Below are positions 18,947-26,894 of a stretch of 64,000 nt of DNA, in pieces. The DNA comes from Deltaproteobacteria bacterium (GTDB lineage: Bacteria; Desulfobacterota; Desulfuromonadia; Desulfuromonadales; Geopsychrobacteraceae): positions 1 through 64,000 of the forward strand of contig JAJRRT010000107.1 of the NCBI GenBank assembly GCA_024279255.1, read 5' to 3'. Position 1 is the stretch's first letter, and each line of letters begins with the position of its first letter. Made by a program: the position numbers and the translations under genes. A model generated the notes under the pieces. That model was not told where the DNA came from. It saw only the letters and a list, made by a program, of their open reading frames with translations, and did no database searches.

Positions 18947-20344
18947 TTAGCTATTTCCCTGATACTCTTCCGGACGCCAACGGTAACGACTGCTGACGGC
19001 CCGCAGGCGCAAACTAAGCAGGATAGCGGCAGCGGTCAACCCGGCGATCAGGCCGATCCAGAAACCGGCTGCCCCCATCGGTCCCGGCCCCAGCGAAGTA
19101 AGACCTAAACTATATCCCAGAGGCAGTCCGATCAGCCAATAGGCGACAATCAACATCGCCATCGGCACACGGGTATCCTTATAGCCGCGCAGAGCCCCGG
19201 CGGTACTGACCTGCACCGCATCGGAGAGCTGAAACATAGCAGCGAGCAGCAGCAGACCGGTCGCCATGGCCGCGACTTCGGGGTTGCTTGTGTAGATCGA
19301 AGCGATAGCAGCGGGGAAAGCCAAGGTCAGGCTGGCGCTGAAGATCGCGATCAAAGCGGTCAGCCCTATGCCGGTATAACCGGCAAGCCGGGCAAGGCGG
19401 AAGTCCTGCTCTCCAATGGCGCGTCCCACGCGCACCGAAATCGCGCTCGAAATACTCATCGGCACCATGAAGACCAGCGACGAGAAGCTGAGGCTGATCT
19501 GGTGGGCTGCGACCATATCCGCACCTAACGAACCGATCAACAGTGCAATCACAGCAAAGATACTCGCCTCGATAAACAGCGAACAGCCGATCGGCAGGCC
19601 CAGCTTGAGCAACTGGAGCAGTTTCCCATAGTCCGGACGCGGCCAACAATCAAACAGACCTGCCGAGCGGTAGCCCCTGCCGCGCCTGACCGTGACCAAC
19701 ATGCACAGACACATCAGCCACATGGTCAGGGCTGTAGCCCAACCGCAACCGGCGCCGCCCAATGCCGGGAAGCCGAACTTGCCATAGATAAGAATATAGT
19801 TGGCCAGACAGTTGAAACCAAGGCCAAGCAGGCTGATGACCATGCTCGGCTTGGTAAGAGAGAGCCCTTCACTGAAGTGGCGCAGGGTGAAAAAAACCGC
19901 GATCGCCGGCATCCCCCATGAGACCCCCGCGAGGTAAGCCAGTGTCAGGGGCCGAGCCTGCGGGTCGACATCCATCCAGACCAGAAGCGGCGCGGCATTA
20001 CGTAACAACACCATCACCCCCAGACTGAGAACGATCCCAAGCAACAACGCCTGCCGCACATGTGCGCCGATCTCGGCTTTTTTACCCGCACCGCAGAGTT
20101 GAGCGACCGTCGGCGTGACCGCCATCAGGATGCCGAGCATAAACAGAAAAGCGGGAAACCAGATGCTCGAACCCATCGCCACCGCGGCCAGATCGAGAGA
20201 ACTGACTCGACCCGACATCACCGTATCGACAAAGCCCATCGCTGACTGGGAGATCTGCGCGGCAATAAGAGGTGCAGAGAGACTAAGCAGGGCCTTAAGT
20301 TCGTTAGAGATCCGTTGCCGTATAGGTGGTAGAGGGAGATTCAT
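18947..20344 (-). CDS. MATE family multidrug efflux protein (NorM-like)
   Basis: About 465 residues with 12 predicted membrane helices in two homologous halves. The first half opens LLSLSAPLIAAQISQSAMGFVDTVMSG, the typical MATE start. Such pumps export cationic drugs or metabolites in exchange for Na+ or H+. ATG 20344 (MNLPLPP) is taken as the start; an ATG at 20392 would add 16 residues, and neither has a good ribosome site. The 176 bases between its stop and the rhomboid gene hold no gene that I can see. Confidence 0.9.
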   Translation of the reverse strand: MNLPLPPIRQRISNELKALLSLSAPLIAAQISQSAMGFVDTVMSGRVSSLDLAAVAMGSSIWFPAFLFMLGILMAVTPTVAQLCGAGKKAEIGAHVRQALLLGIVLSLGVMVLLRNAAPLLVWMDVDPQARPLTLAYLAGVSWGMPAIAVFFTLRHFSEGLSLTKPSMVISLLGLGFNCLANYILIYGKFGFPALGGAGCGWATALTMWLMCLCMLVTVRRGRGYRSAGLFDCWPRPDYGKLLQLLKLGLPIGCSLFIEASIFAVIALLIGSLGADMVAAHQISLSFSSLVFMVPMSISSAISVRVGRAIGEQDFRLARLAGYTGIGLTALIAIFSASLTLAFPAAIASIYTSNPEVAAMATGLLLLAAMFQLSDAVQVSTAGALRGYKDTRVPMAMLIVAYWLIGLPLGYSLGLTSLGPGPMGAAGFWIGLIAGLTAAAILLSLRLRAVSSRYRWRPEEYQGNS

Positions 20345-20469
20345 GTTTTTCTGAAGCAAGCTCGATGGATGAAAAGACAACATCTTCGACATCCAGCACG
20401 CAGTTGCCCGGCACTTTCCAGCAGAAATTTATAGTTCAAAGTTTTAGACATCCAAACCTGTGGACCAGA

Positions 20470-21711
20470 TTACTTTTCCGGCCGCGGCACCACAACAATG
20501 CCGGACTCTGTCACCGTATAACCATTGCGGCGGTCGGCATCCAGATCATAACCGATCCTCGATCCGTCGCGAATCACAACATTCTTGTCGACTATCGTTT
20601 TTCTCATCTGAACATTCCGACCGACCGTGACGTTCTCAAACAGAATAGAGTCTTCAACCAGGCTGTAACTGTTGATCTTGCAACGCGGGCCGAGGATGGA
20701 GCGCCGCACCGTGCTGCCACTGGTGATACAACCAGCGCAGACATAGGAATCGAGATTCTGGCCGCAGCGGTCATCGCCGTCAAAAACGGTCTTGGCCGGG
20801 GGAAGGTTGCCCTGATTGGTCAGGATAGGCCATTTGTAGTTGTAGAGATTCAGCTGCGGCGAGACCCTAACAAGATCCATATTCGCTTCGTAGTAAGAGT
20901 CGAGGGTGCCTACATCACGCCAGTAACCCCGCTCCTCGGACCGCATGCCGGGGATGACATTATCATTGAAATTATAAGCAAAGATCCGGTCACCTTTTTC
21001 GAGCATCATCGGGATCACGTGCTTGCCGAAATCCAGATCAGCGTGGCTTTTTTTTGCTTCCTGCAGCACTTCGATCAATTTTTTGGTGGGAAAGATGTAA
21101 TTACCCATGGAAGCGAAGCAGGTCTCTCTACCGGGTATCCGTTCGGGGTTTTCAGGCTTTTCGTTAAAACCGGTGACCTGAGCCTCTTCATCGACAGAAA
21201 AAATTCCGAAACGGGTGGCGTCCTCCACCGGAACCTCCAGGGCAGCAATCGTGATATCGGCTTTGTTCATGCGGTGGAAATTGATCATCTGGGTCACGTC
21301 CATCTTGTAGATATGATCGCCCCCGAAGACAGCGACGTAATCAGCGTCTGTCGACTCAACAAAGCGTAGATATTGCAAGATGGCGTCGGCCGTCCCTTTG
21401 AACCATTCTTCACCTTCGCTGCTTGTTTCTGGGGAGATATCCACGTAAAACTCACCAAGCCCGGTCCACTTACCCCAGGATTCGCGGATATGTTTGTTAA
21501 GTGAGTAAGCACGATATTGAGTGAGGATGTAGACCTTCTTGATCCCCGAGTTGAACAGGTTGGAAAGGACAAAATCGATAATCTTGTATTTTCCGCCAAA
21601 GGCGACACTCGGCTTGGCTCGCCGCAGGGTCAGTGGACTGAGTCGCTCACCTTTGCCACCTGCCAGAACCATTGCAATCGTATTTCTACCCACATTGTCC
21701 ATAGAATACAT
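20470..21711 (-). CDS. glgC: Glucose-1-phosphate adenylyltransferase (ADP-glucose synthase)
   Basis: A 413-residue enzyme making ADP-glucose from ATP and glucose-1-phosphate, the committed step of bacterial glycogen synthesis. The nucleotidyltransferase motif LAGGKGERLSPLT, KPSVAFGGKYKIIDF and the left-handed beta-helix C-terminal domain (hexapeptide-like repeats such as RRSILGPRCKINSYSLVEDS) are intact. ATG 21711 has GGGGAGG at the right spacing, so it is preferred over the longer reading to 21747. No other glycogen gene lies in the window. Confidence 0.96.
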   Translation of the reverse strand: MYSMDNVGRNTIAMVLAGGKGERLSPLTLRRAKPSVAFGGKYKIIDFVLSNLFNSGIKKVYILTQYRAYSLNKHIRESWGKWTGLGEFYVDISPETSSEGEEWFKGTADAILQYLRFVESTDADYVAVFGGDHIYKMDVTQMINFHRMNKADITIAALEVPVEDATRFGIFSVDEEAQVTGFNEKPENPERIPGRETCFASMGNYIFPTKKLIEVLQEAKKSHADLDFGKHVIPMMLEKGDRIFAYNFNDNVIPGMRSEERGYWRDVGTLDSYYEANMDLVRVSPQLNLYNYKWPILTNQGNLPPAKTVFDGDDRCGQNLDSYVCAGCITSGSTVRRSILGPRCKINSYSLVEDSILFENVTVGRNVQMRKTIVDKNVVIRDGSRIGYDLDADRRNGYTVTESGIVVVPRPEK

Positions 21712-21815
21712 AAAGTGCCTCCCCTTATAAAAAACTACTCTCAGCAAAAAATATCAGTCGGCCATAAAAAGTAATTTCCATTGACATTCAGCAGGATGAA
21801 TACTGGAGTCTCCTT

Positions 21816-22031
21816 CTATTTCGTCGCGAGATACAAATCCTCAACCTTTTTTCTCGCCCAAGGCGTCTTACGCAGAAACTTGAGACTGGACTTCACCGAA
21901 GGGTTACTGGTGAAACACTTGATGCTGATGTCTTTGCCCAGCTCTTCCCAGCCATAATAGTCAACAAGGCTGGTTACGATCTGCTCCAGGGTCACGCCGT
22001 GCAGTTGATTGTTAGGTTGTTCTTCACTCAT
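21816..22031 (-). CDS. VF530-family (DUF2132) small DNA-binding protein
   Basis: A 71-residue protein: [25 protein letters not shown]...[23 protein letters not shown]. This is the near-universal pattern of the VF530 family (DUF2132). Solved members have a winged-helix-like fold and are annotated as DNA-binding, though the role is unknown. AAGG lies about 10 bases before the ATG. It sits between glgC and a membrane protein gene on the same strand. Confidence 0.88.
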   Translation of the reverse strand: MSEEQPNNQLHGVTLEQIVTSLVDYYGWEELGKDISIKCFTSNPSVKSSLKFLRKTPWARKKVEDLYLATK

Positions 22032-22096
22032 GGATTGGATGCCTTGTTATTGGAAAAAGATACAAATTTCAAGAACCAGCCCTTTGCCTCACTCAA

Positions 22097-22951
22097 TCAG
22101 AGACTTCGTCGCAGCAGCAGGTAACGAGCAGCGTACCAGAGGAGCATGATCAGGGCAATCAGCGGTAGGGCCGGGATAAAGAGACCGGTCACCTGCGCCA
22201 GCTGAACGACAAGGTAGAGCGCGACAACCGAAACCGGCAAATAACGCCCGATCCGCCCCTGACCAGCTAGAACCTTACCGGATTTTCCGATCAAATTATC
22301 ATTGATCCCGAAGCGAGACGCAACGATCGCGAAAAAGACCACCATAATCCAGTCCGAGAGACCAAAGACCGGCAGCAGACCGACAGCACCCGGAAATGCC
22401 AGCTTAATCAGAAACATGTCGATCAAGGGCGGAGTCCCTTCCGGGTGCAGGTAATATTGTTGAATCTGCTGCGTGAGCCCGGCCGTCGGACCGAATAGCC
22501 AGCTGAAAAAATCGGCCAGCATCATCATAATGCAGATTGGCAACAGTTCCCACAGACGCCGGACATATCTGGCCAGTACGGCCCCGATAAAAGTAGCGAT
22601 CAACAACAACAGGCCCGACTTGATGACAGTCAGCAGCGGCAGCCAGCCCTCAACAGGAGATAATTGATTGATCAACCAGATACTCGCAGCCAGAACTACC
22701 CCCCAGAAAAGATAAAAACTGCGGTTGCGTACTTCGGGCTTCAACATAAGAGCTGGCAGTAGCAACTGAGCGGCAGCATAGAGTTGCAGAGCCATAAAAA
22801 CGCCTGTCATCCAGGGGGCTGTTGCTTCGATCTGGCCTCCGGTCGTCCAGAGGCCGAGGAGCACACAACTCCACAACAGATGGCTGGAAATCAACAACAA
22901 GATCAGCCGCCGATTCGGCTTGCTGAAGCTAGCAAAAGAAAGAATTGTCAT
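22097..22951 (-). CDS. Multi-pass membrane protein of unknown function
   Basis: I do not recognise this 284-residue protein. It is very hydrophobic with about eight membrane helices, short charged loops and no obvious catalytic motif. One loop contains QQIQQYYLHPEGTPPLIDMF. It lies 65 bases upstream of the VF530-like gene on the same strand. The ribosome site is weak. Confidence 0.65.
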   Translation of the reverse strand: MTILSFASFSKPNRRLILLLISSHLLWSCVLLGLWTTGGQIEATAPWMTGVFMALQLYAAAQLLLPALMLKPEVRNRSFYLFWGVVLAASIWLINQLSPVEGWLPLLTVIKSGLLLLIATFIGAVLARYVRRLWELLPICIMMMLADFFSWLFGPTAGLTQQIQQYYLHPEGTPPLIDMFLIKLAFPGAVGLLPVFGLSDWIMVVFFAIVASRFGINDNLIGKSGKVLAGQGRIGRYLPVSVVALYLVVQLAQVTGLFIPALPLIALIMLLWYAARYLLLRRSL

Positions 22952-23076
22952 AAACTCTAAAGCTGCCTTATCTGGTCAAACCAGGGAGAGAATCTGTTTT
23001 TCAAAACGACCCGAGATCGGGATTGGCCATCTATGCTAGTATTCTGGCACTTCTAAAAATAACAATTGAGGATCTC

Positions 23077-23424
23077 GTGAAAAACAAGCTTATCCGTCTT
23101 GCAGAACTCATCCAAGAAAATTTTCCTGAGAATATCATGGCCAGCTTCAGGTCAAATGAAAAATCATCTCTGGCTCAGCGGATTTCTATAACCAGTGATG
23201 CCATCGCATTTCATCAGAAGCGCGCCGAAACCCTCTGGTTAAAGGCTGGCAAGAAACGGACGGACCAGGAAAAACGTGCGGTAGCACGTTCTGAAATCGC
23301 CGCATTTGTCTTTGCCTACCTCACCGGCGATGCCAAAGAATATGCGGACAGCGCTCTTGAAGCGATGCGAACTCTCGGCCGACAAGGAGAATTCGATATT
23401 ATCAAGAGCCTCACCAAACGCTAA
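23077..23424 (+). CDS. Small helical protein of unknown function
   Basis: The GTG at 23077 is chosen because GAGG lies 5 bases upstream; this gives 115 residues. The protein is predicted mostly alpha-helical with a charged surface. It has the segments LIRLAELIQENFPENIM and TSDAIAFHQKRAETLWLKAGKKRTDQEKRAVARSEIAAFVFAYLTGDAKEYADSALEAM. I see no known motif. It is followed after about 100 bases by the YheU- and YajD-like pair, so it may be the first gene of a three-gene unit. Confidence 0.6.
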   Translation: MKNKLIRLAELIQENFPENIMASFRSNEKSSLAQRISITSDAIAFHQKRAETLWLKAGKKRTDQEKRAVARSEIAAFVFAYLTGDAKEYADSALEAMRTLGRQGEFDIIKSLTKR

Positions 23425-23526
23425 AAATATTGGCTTGAATAATACATCCGTCTTGCTATGTCTCTTTCCAAAAATCATGCTAAAGATAAAGAAGATATTC
23501 CCAAAATCAACCAACAGAGGTAATCC

Positions 23527-23778
23527 GTGTCCCAGGAGAATAGAACCGAGCATCACGAAGAAGGCCTGGATATCCCCTACGAACAGATCGCCCCGGAAAC
23601 TCTACGCAGGATGATCCAGGAATTCGTAACCCGAGATGGAGTAGACTGGGCTGAGACCGGTTGTACGCTGGAGGATAAGGTCGAACAGGTTCTCCGGCAA
23701 CTCGAAACACACAAAATCAAAGTCGTTTTTGATCAAACCTCACAAACCGCAAACCTTGTCCCTGTCGGGAGGAGTTAA
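23527..23778 (+). CDS. YheU family (UPF0270) protein
   Basis: An 83-residue protein matching the UPF0270/YheU pattern: IPYEQIAPETLRRMIQEFVTRDGVDW, then TLEDKVEQVLRQLETHKIKVVFD. Function unknown across the family. The start is GTG 23527 with GAGG 6 bases upstream. It ends one base before the ATG of the YajD-like gene, so the two are coupled. Confidence 0.85.
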   Translation: MSQENRTEHHEEGLDIPYEQIAPETLRRMIQEFVTRDGVDWAETGCTLEDKVEQVLRQLETHKIKVVFDQTSQTANLVPVGRS

Positions 23779-23779
23779 C

Positions 23780-24142
23780 ATGGCCAACAAGCAGCCTGAC
23801 CAGATCGTTGCAGAGATGCGCAAGGAAGAACAACAACGCCAGGCGGGATACCGCGAGCAGGCCCTGAAACTCTACCCTCACGTCTGCGGTCGCTGTTCAC
23901 GCGAATTCGAAGGTAAGAAACTGCGGGAACTGACAGTACACCACCGGGACCACAACCATGACAACAACCCGGCTGATGGTAGTAACTGGGACCTGTTGTG
24001 TGTCTACTGTCATGACCACGAGCATACTCAGGGTGTTCAGGAACAACGCGACATAGATGGTCCGACCGATCGCCAGAGCAAACCAACCCTCGCCCACTCC
24101 CCTTTTGCGGCCCTCGCTGAAAAACTCAAGCAGCCGAAATAG
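23780..24142 (+). CDS. YajD family HNH nuclease
   Basis: A 120-residue HNH endonuclease-like protein. Two Cys pairs (CGRC near residue 35 and CVYC near residue 75) form a structural zinc site. TVHHRDHNHDNNPADGSNWDLLCVYCHDHEH contains the His-Asn-His catalytic core. YajD proteins are small standalone HNH proteins whose target is not established. GGGAGGAG precedes the ATG directly. A perfect hairpin follows the gene. Confidence 0.85.
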   Translation: MANKQPDQIVAEMRKEEQQRQAGYREQALKLYPHVCGRCSREFEGKKLRELTVHHRDHNHDNNPADGSNWDLLCVYCHDHEHTQGVQEQRDIDGPTDRQSKPTLAHSPFAALAEKLKQPK

Positions 24143-24175
24143 TCTTTTACAGCAGGTCTTGTATCAAAAGAACGA

Positions 24176-24214
24176 CAACAGGGACAGGTCAAATCGACCT
24201 GTCCCTGTTGCATT
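24176..24214 (+). terminator. Rho-independent terminator after the YajD-like gene
   Basis: Fifteen-base perfect stem (24176-24190 with 24196-24210), five-base loop AAATC, followed by CATTTT. It ends the 23.1-24.1 kb unit. The remaining bases up to 24362 hold no gene that I can see and probably carry the promoter of the next one. Confidence 0.85.
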
Positions 24215-24362
24215 TTCAGAGTATAGTCTCCCAACCTCTGGGCAGGGAATTCTACGCTGAGCTATACTGTTCTTTGGTGATCATTTTGTTTTCGTTCAGA
24301 CGCCAGGCCAAGCACAATTCAGCAGACAGGATTAACCACGCAGGCACTAGAGACAGACCCCG

Positions 24363-25358
24363 ATGATAAGATGGACTTCCACAGGCGCGATCACAAACAG
24401 TGGCAAGTTTTTGTTCCTGCTGCTCCTGTTGTGCTTCCTAAGTAGTTGCACTGAGAAAAGGCCTCTATTTCTGTTTGGTGGTGGCCCGCCAGGCAGTACT
24501 TTTCAAAGTTTTGCGGTTGAACTGGGGGCACTGCTCAATCAGGAAATGCCCGATATTCAAGTCAATATTAAGTCGTCATCGGGTTCTGTTCACAATCTCG
24601 TTCAAGTGGAGAACGGCAAGCTCGCCATGGCGCTGGTAAGTGCTGAAGATGCCCACTTTGGAAATTTGGGACAGCTCCCTATGCAACCCGCAACAGAGAA
24701 CGTTGTGGCCTTGGTGCGGCTTTTTGGGTCCGCTGCCCAGCTAGTGGTTCCTAGAAGCAGCCCGATCCGAACCCCCTACGACCTGAGAAAAACAAGGGTT
24801 GCGATAGGAAACCACGGCTCTGGCTCGGCCCTTTCCGCCGAACTCTTTTTCCGGAGCCTGGGTATATGGGAGGAGATAACACCCCTCTATGCAAATGTTA
24901 CCATGAGTCTGGCAGAATTGAGTCAATGGGGTGTAGAGGCGGTCTGGTTATTGGTTGGCTTCCCTAATCAGGCCCTTCAGGAAACCAACCGGACATTCCC
25001 CATCCGCCTCCTTGATTTAACCGAGGAAGTTGTCCTCAGTGGTTTTTTTTCAGTTTACCCAAGTTACTCCCTGGCACGCATCCCCAGCGGGACCTACGTA
25101 GGGCAAGACCTCGACATTTTTACCTTCCAAAATTCAATCCTTTGGGTCGCAAACCGCGAAATAGATGAGGAACTTGTCTATCGGTCCCTGAAATTTCTTT
25201 TCAGCGACAGAGGCTTGACCAAGATCCATTTTGCGCTGCCATCCGCATGGGATCTTGATGTAAAAAAAGGACTCAGAGGGGTAAAGATTCCTCTGCATCC
25301 TGGTGCAGTCAGGTTTTTAAGGGAGGCATGGTTCCCCCCCAAACAGCTTGTTGAGTGA
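24363..25358 (+). CDS. TAXI-family solute-binding lipoprotein
   Basis: A 331-residue periplasmic-binding-type protein. The N-terminal lipoprotein signal ends LSSC with lipidated Cys29. It continues FGGGPPGSTFQSFAVELGALLN, the signature of the TAXI (TRAP-associated extracytoplasmic immunogenic) family, and has the VNxxSSGSVHNLVQVENGKLAMAL ligand-pocket pattern. TAXI proteins normally feed TRAP transporters, but no TRAP permease gene is present in this window. An orphan sensor or transport role is possible. It is followed by the exported metallo-beta-lactamase-fold gene. Confidence 0.85.
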   Translation: MIRWTSTGAITNSGKFLFLLLLLCFLSSCTEKRPLFLFGGGPPGSTFQSFAVELGALLNQEMPDIQVNIKSSSGSVHNLVQVENGKLAMALVSAEDAHFGNLGQLPMQPATENVVALVRLFGSAAQLVVPRSSPIRTPYDLRKTRVAIGNHGSGSALSAELFFRSLGIWEEITPLYANVTMSLAELSQWGVEAVWLLVGFPNQALQETNRTFPIRLLDLTEEVVLSGFFSVYPSYSLARIPSGTYVGQDLDIFTFQNSILWVANREIDEELVYRSLKFLFSDRGLTKIHFALPSAWDLDVKKGLRGVKIPLHPGAVRFLREAWFPPKQLVE

Positions 25359-25445
25359 TCCAGGAGTTGAACTTTCGCCAGAATCACTTGCAGCGCTTGT
25401 CAGACCTGACACAAGGCTGAAAACCGAAACAGGAGACTGAAAATA

Positions 25446-26336
25446 ATGGATAAAATCATAATGGCATTATTTATTCTGGCCGCAGGATGTACTTCACTCG
25501 CAACAACCGTTCAGGCAGACGAGGTATCCATCACCGCAACCCCGGTCACAGATCAGATTTATATGATTAGCGGCAAAGGTGGCAATATCGGGCTCTTTAT
25601 CGGCAAGGACGGGACTTTCCTGATCGATGACCAGTTTGCCCCGCTGACGGAAAAGATCGTCAAGGCCATCAAATCGGTAGGCGGTGACACCCCGAAATTT
25701 CTGATCAACACCCACTACCATGGTGACCACACCGGCGGGAACGAGAATCTGGGTGGAAGCGGAACCCTGATCTTCTCTCACGACAATGTACGTGAAAGCC
25801 TGAGCGTAGGCTCCTTTATTGAAACGTTTAAAATGAAAAATGCTGCGCTGTCTCCGGCGGGGTTACCGGTCGTAACCTTCTCCGAAGATATCAGCTTCCA
25901 CCTCAACGGTGACAACGTTCACGCCGTACATGTCCCGCACGCTCATACTAATGGCGACAGTTTTATTCATTTCAAAATCGCCAATGTGATCCATGCCGGA
26001 GATATCTTCTTTAACGGTTTTTACCCCTTCATCGATGTTCAACATGGTGGCTCTCTCAAAGGGATGATCAAGGCAACAGACAAACTTTTAGCGTTGGCAG
26101 ATGAAAAAACAAAGATCATTGCGGGTCATGGTCCACTGGGAAATAAGGTCCAACTCAAGAGCTATCGTCAGATGCTCGGAACTGCCTATGCTCGACTTTC
26201 AAAGTTAAAAAATGAAGGAAAAACCGTCGAAGAAGCGATCGCCGCATCCCCCCTCGCCGACCTTGAAGAAACCTGGGGTGATGGCCTTTTCAAGGGTGAG
26301 CGTTGGATCGAGTTGGTCTATGCCGGGGTTTATTGA
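25446..26336 (+). CDS. Exported metallo-beta-lactamase-fold hydrolase
   Basis: A 296-residue protein with an N-terminal signal (about 1-24, cleavage likely after VQA; an LAAGC stretch at 11-15 is a poor lipobox). The zinc site is complete: HxHxDH at His90, His92, Asp94 and His95 in NTHYHGDHTGG, then His165 or His167, Asp186 in HAGDIF, and a late His in AGHGPLG. This is the general MBL hydrolase pattern; lactamase, lactonase or persulfide dioxygenase activity cannot be told apart by eye. It is followed by an exported selenocysteine rhodanese, a pairing reminiscent of persulfide dioxygenase-rhodanese pairs. Confidence 0.88.
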   Translation: MDKIIMALFILAAGCTSLATTVQADEVSITATPVTDQIYMISGKGGNIGLFIGKDGTFLIDDQFAPLTEKIVKAIKSVGGDTPKFLINTHYHGDHTGGNENLGGSGTLIFSHDNVRESLSVGSFIETFKMKNAALSPAGLPVVTFSEDISFHLNGDNVHAVHVPHAHTNGDSFIHFKIANVIHAGDIFFNGFYPFIDVQHGGSLKGMIKATDKLLALADEKTKIIAGHGPLGNKVQLKSYRQMLGTAYARLSKLKNEGKTVEEAIAASPLADLEETWGDGLFKGERWIELVYAGVY

Positions 26337-26402
26337 TTGTTATTTAAATGACAATCAAGTTCAGCAGACGAACATCGAACAAACTATAGAAGGGAGCCTG
26401 AT

Positions 26403-26819
26403 ATGTTGCGTTTTATATTTCTTTCATCTGTCGTTCTCATCTGTTTCATTGCACCATCCATTGCCATTGGTGATTCCCACAACCCGAAGCGAATCATACC
26501 GGCAGAAGCCATAAAAAAATTGAATTCAGGTGAAAAAATTCTTTTTCTCGACACTCGTACCTCTGCAGATTGGACAGCTAGTACAAAAAAAATTGCTGGT
26601 GCTTTCCGTGTCGACAGCAGTGAGATTCTGACTCAAATATTGCGCAAAATACCAATGGAGAGGCTGATCGTCACCTACTGCACCTGACCGAATGAACAAT
26701 CAAGTGCCGGTCTGGCGCGAAATCTTATCAATGCAGGTTTTACAAATTCGTATCCGTTAGAGGGGGGCTTGAACGCTTGGCTGGACGCAGGCTATCCTTC
26801 TGAGAATATTCAGAAATAG
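26403..26819 (+). CDS. Exported rhodanese-like selenoprotein (in-frame UGA read as Sec95)
   Basis: A 138-residue rhodanese-fold protein with a signal peptide (about 1-22). LFLDTRTSADW is the N-terminal rhodanese signature. The active-site loop reads YC-T-UGA-PNEQSSAGLARNL. The usual form in this subfamily, as I recall it, is YCxCPNE, so UGA replaces the second Cys and leaves a Cys93-x-Sec95 motif. After the UGA (26685-26687) the frame continues 43 codons with typical GFTNSYPLEGGLNAWLDAGYP and stops at TAG 26817-26819. A SECIS-like hairpin follows at the right distance. AAGGGAG lies 6 bases before the ATG. A gene finder would call only the first 94 residues. Confidence 0.85.
26704..26718 (+). 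promoter_or_regulatory. Candidate bacterial SECIS element in the rhodanese gene
   Basis: GUGCC (26704-26708) pairs with GGCGC (26714-26718), leaving the loop GGUCU. The loop begins 21 bases after the UGA and starts with GG. The same GGUCU occurs in the Escherichia coli fdhF SECIS apical loop, from memory. The stem is short (five pairs, one G-U). Confidence 0.75.
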
Positions 26820-26832
26820 GGTCATAATGAAA

Positions 26833-26865
26833 AAGCTGGACTCCTTTTAAAAGGTAGCCCAGCTT
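26833..26865. terminator. Bidirectional terminator between rhodanese and receiver-GGDEF genes
   Basis: AAGCTGG / CCAGCTT (26833-26839 and 26859-26865) flank a second inner pairing around CCTTTTAAAAGG. The hairpin lies between two convergent genes, 14 bases after the rhodanese stop. Confidence 0.65.
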
Positions 26866-26894
26866 GGATTATACTAATTTGAAATCAGCAAAAA

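Noticed and set aside
18743-19108. 121-residue plus-strand frame after the rhomboid gene
   Set aside because: Its second half lies opposite the MATE gene and its first half overlaps the rhomboid end; no ribosome site or motif.
20326-21369. 347-residue open frame on the plus strand opposite glgC
   Set aside because: glgC has all its family motifs on the minus strand; the opposite frame has no recognisable domain and no ribosome site.
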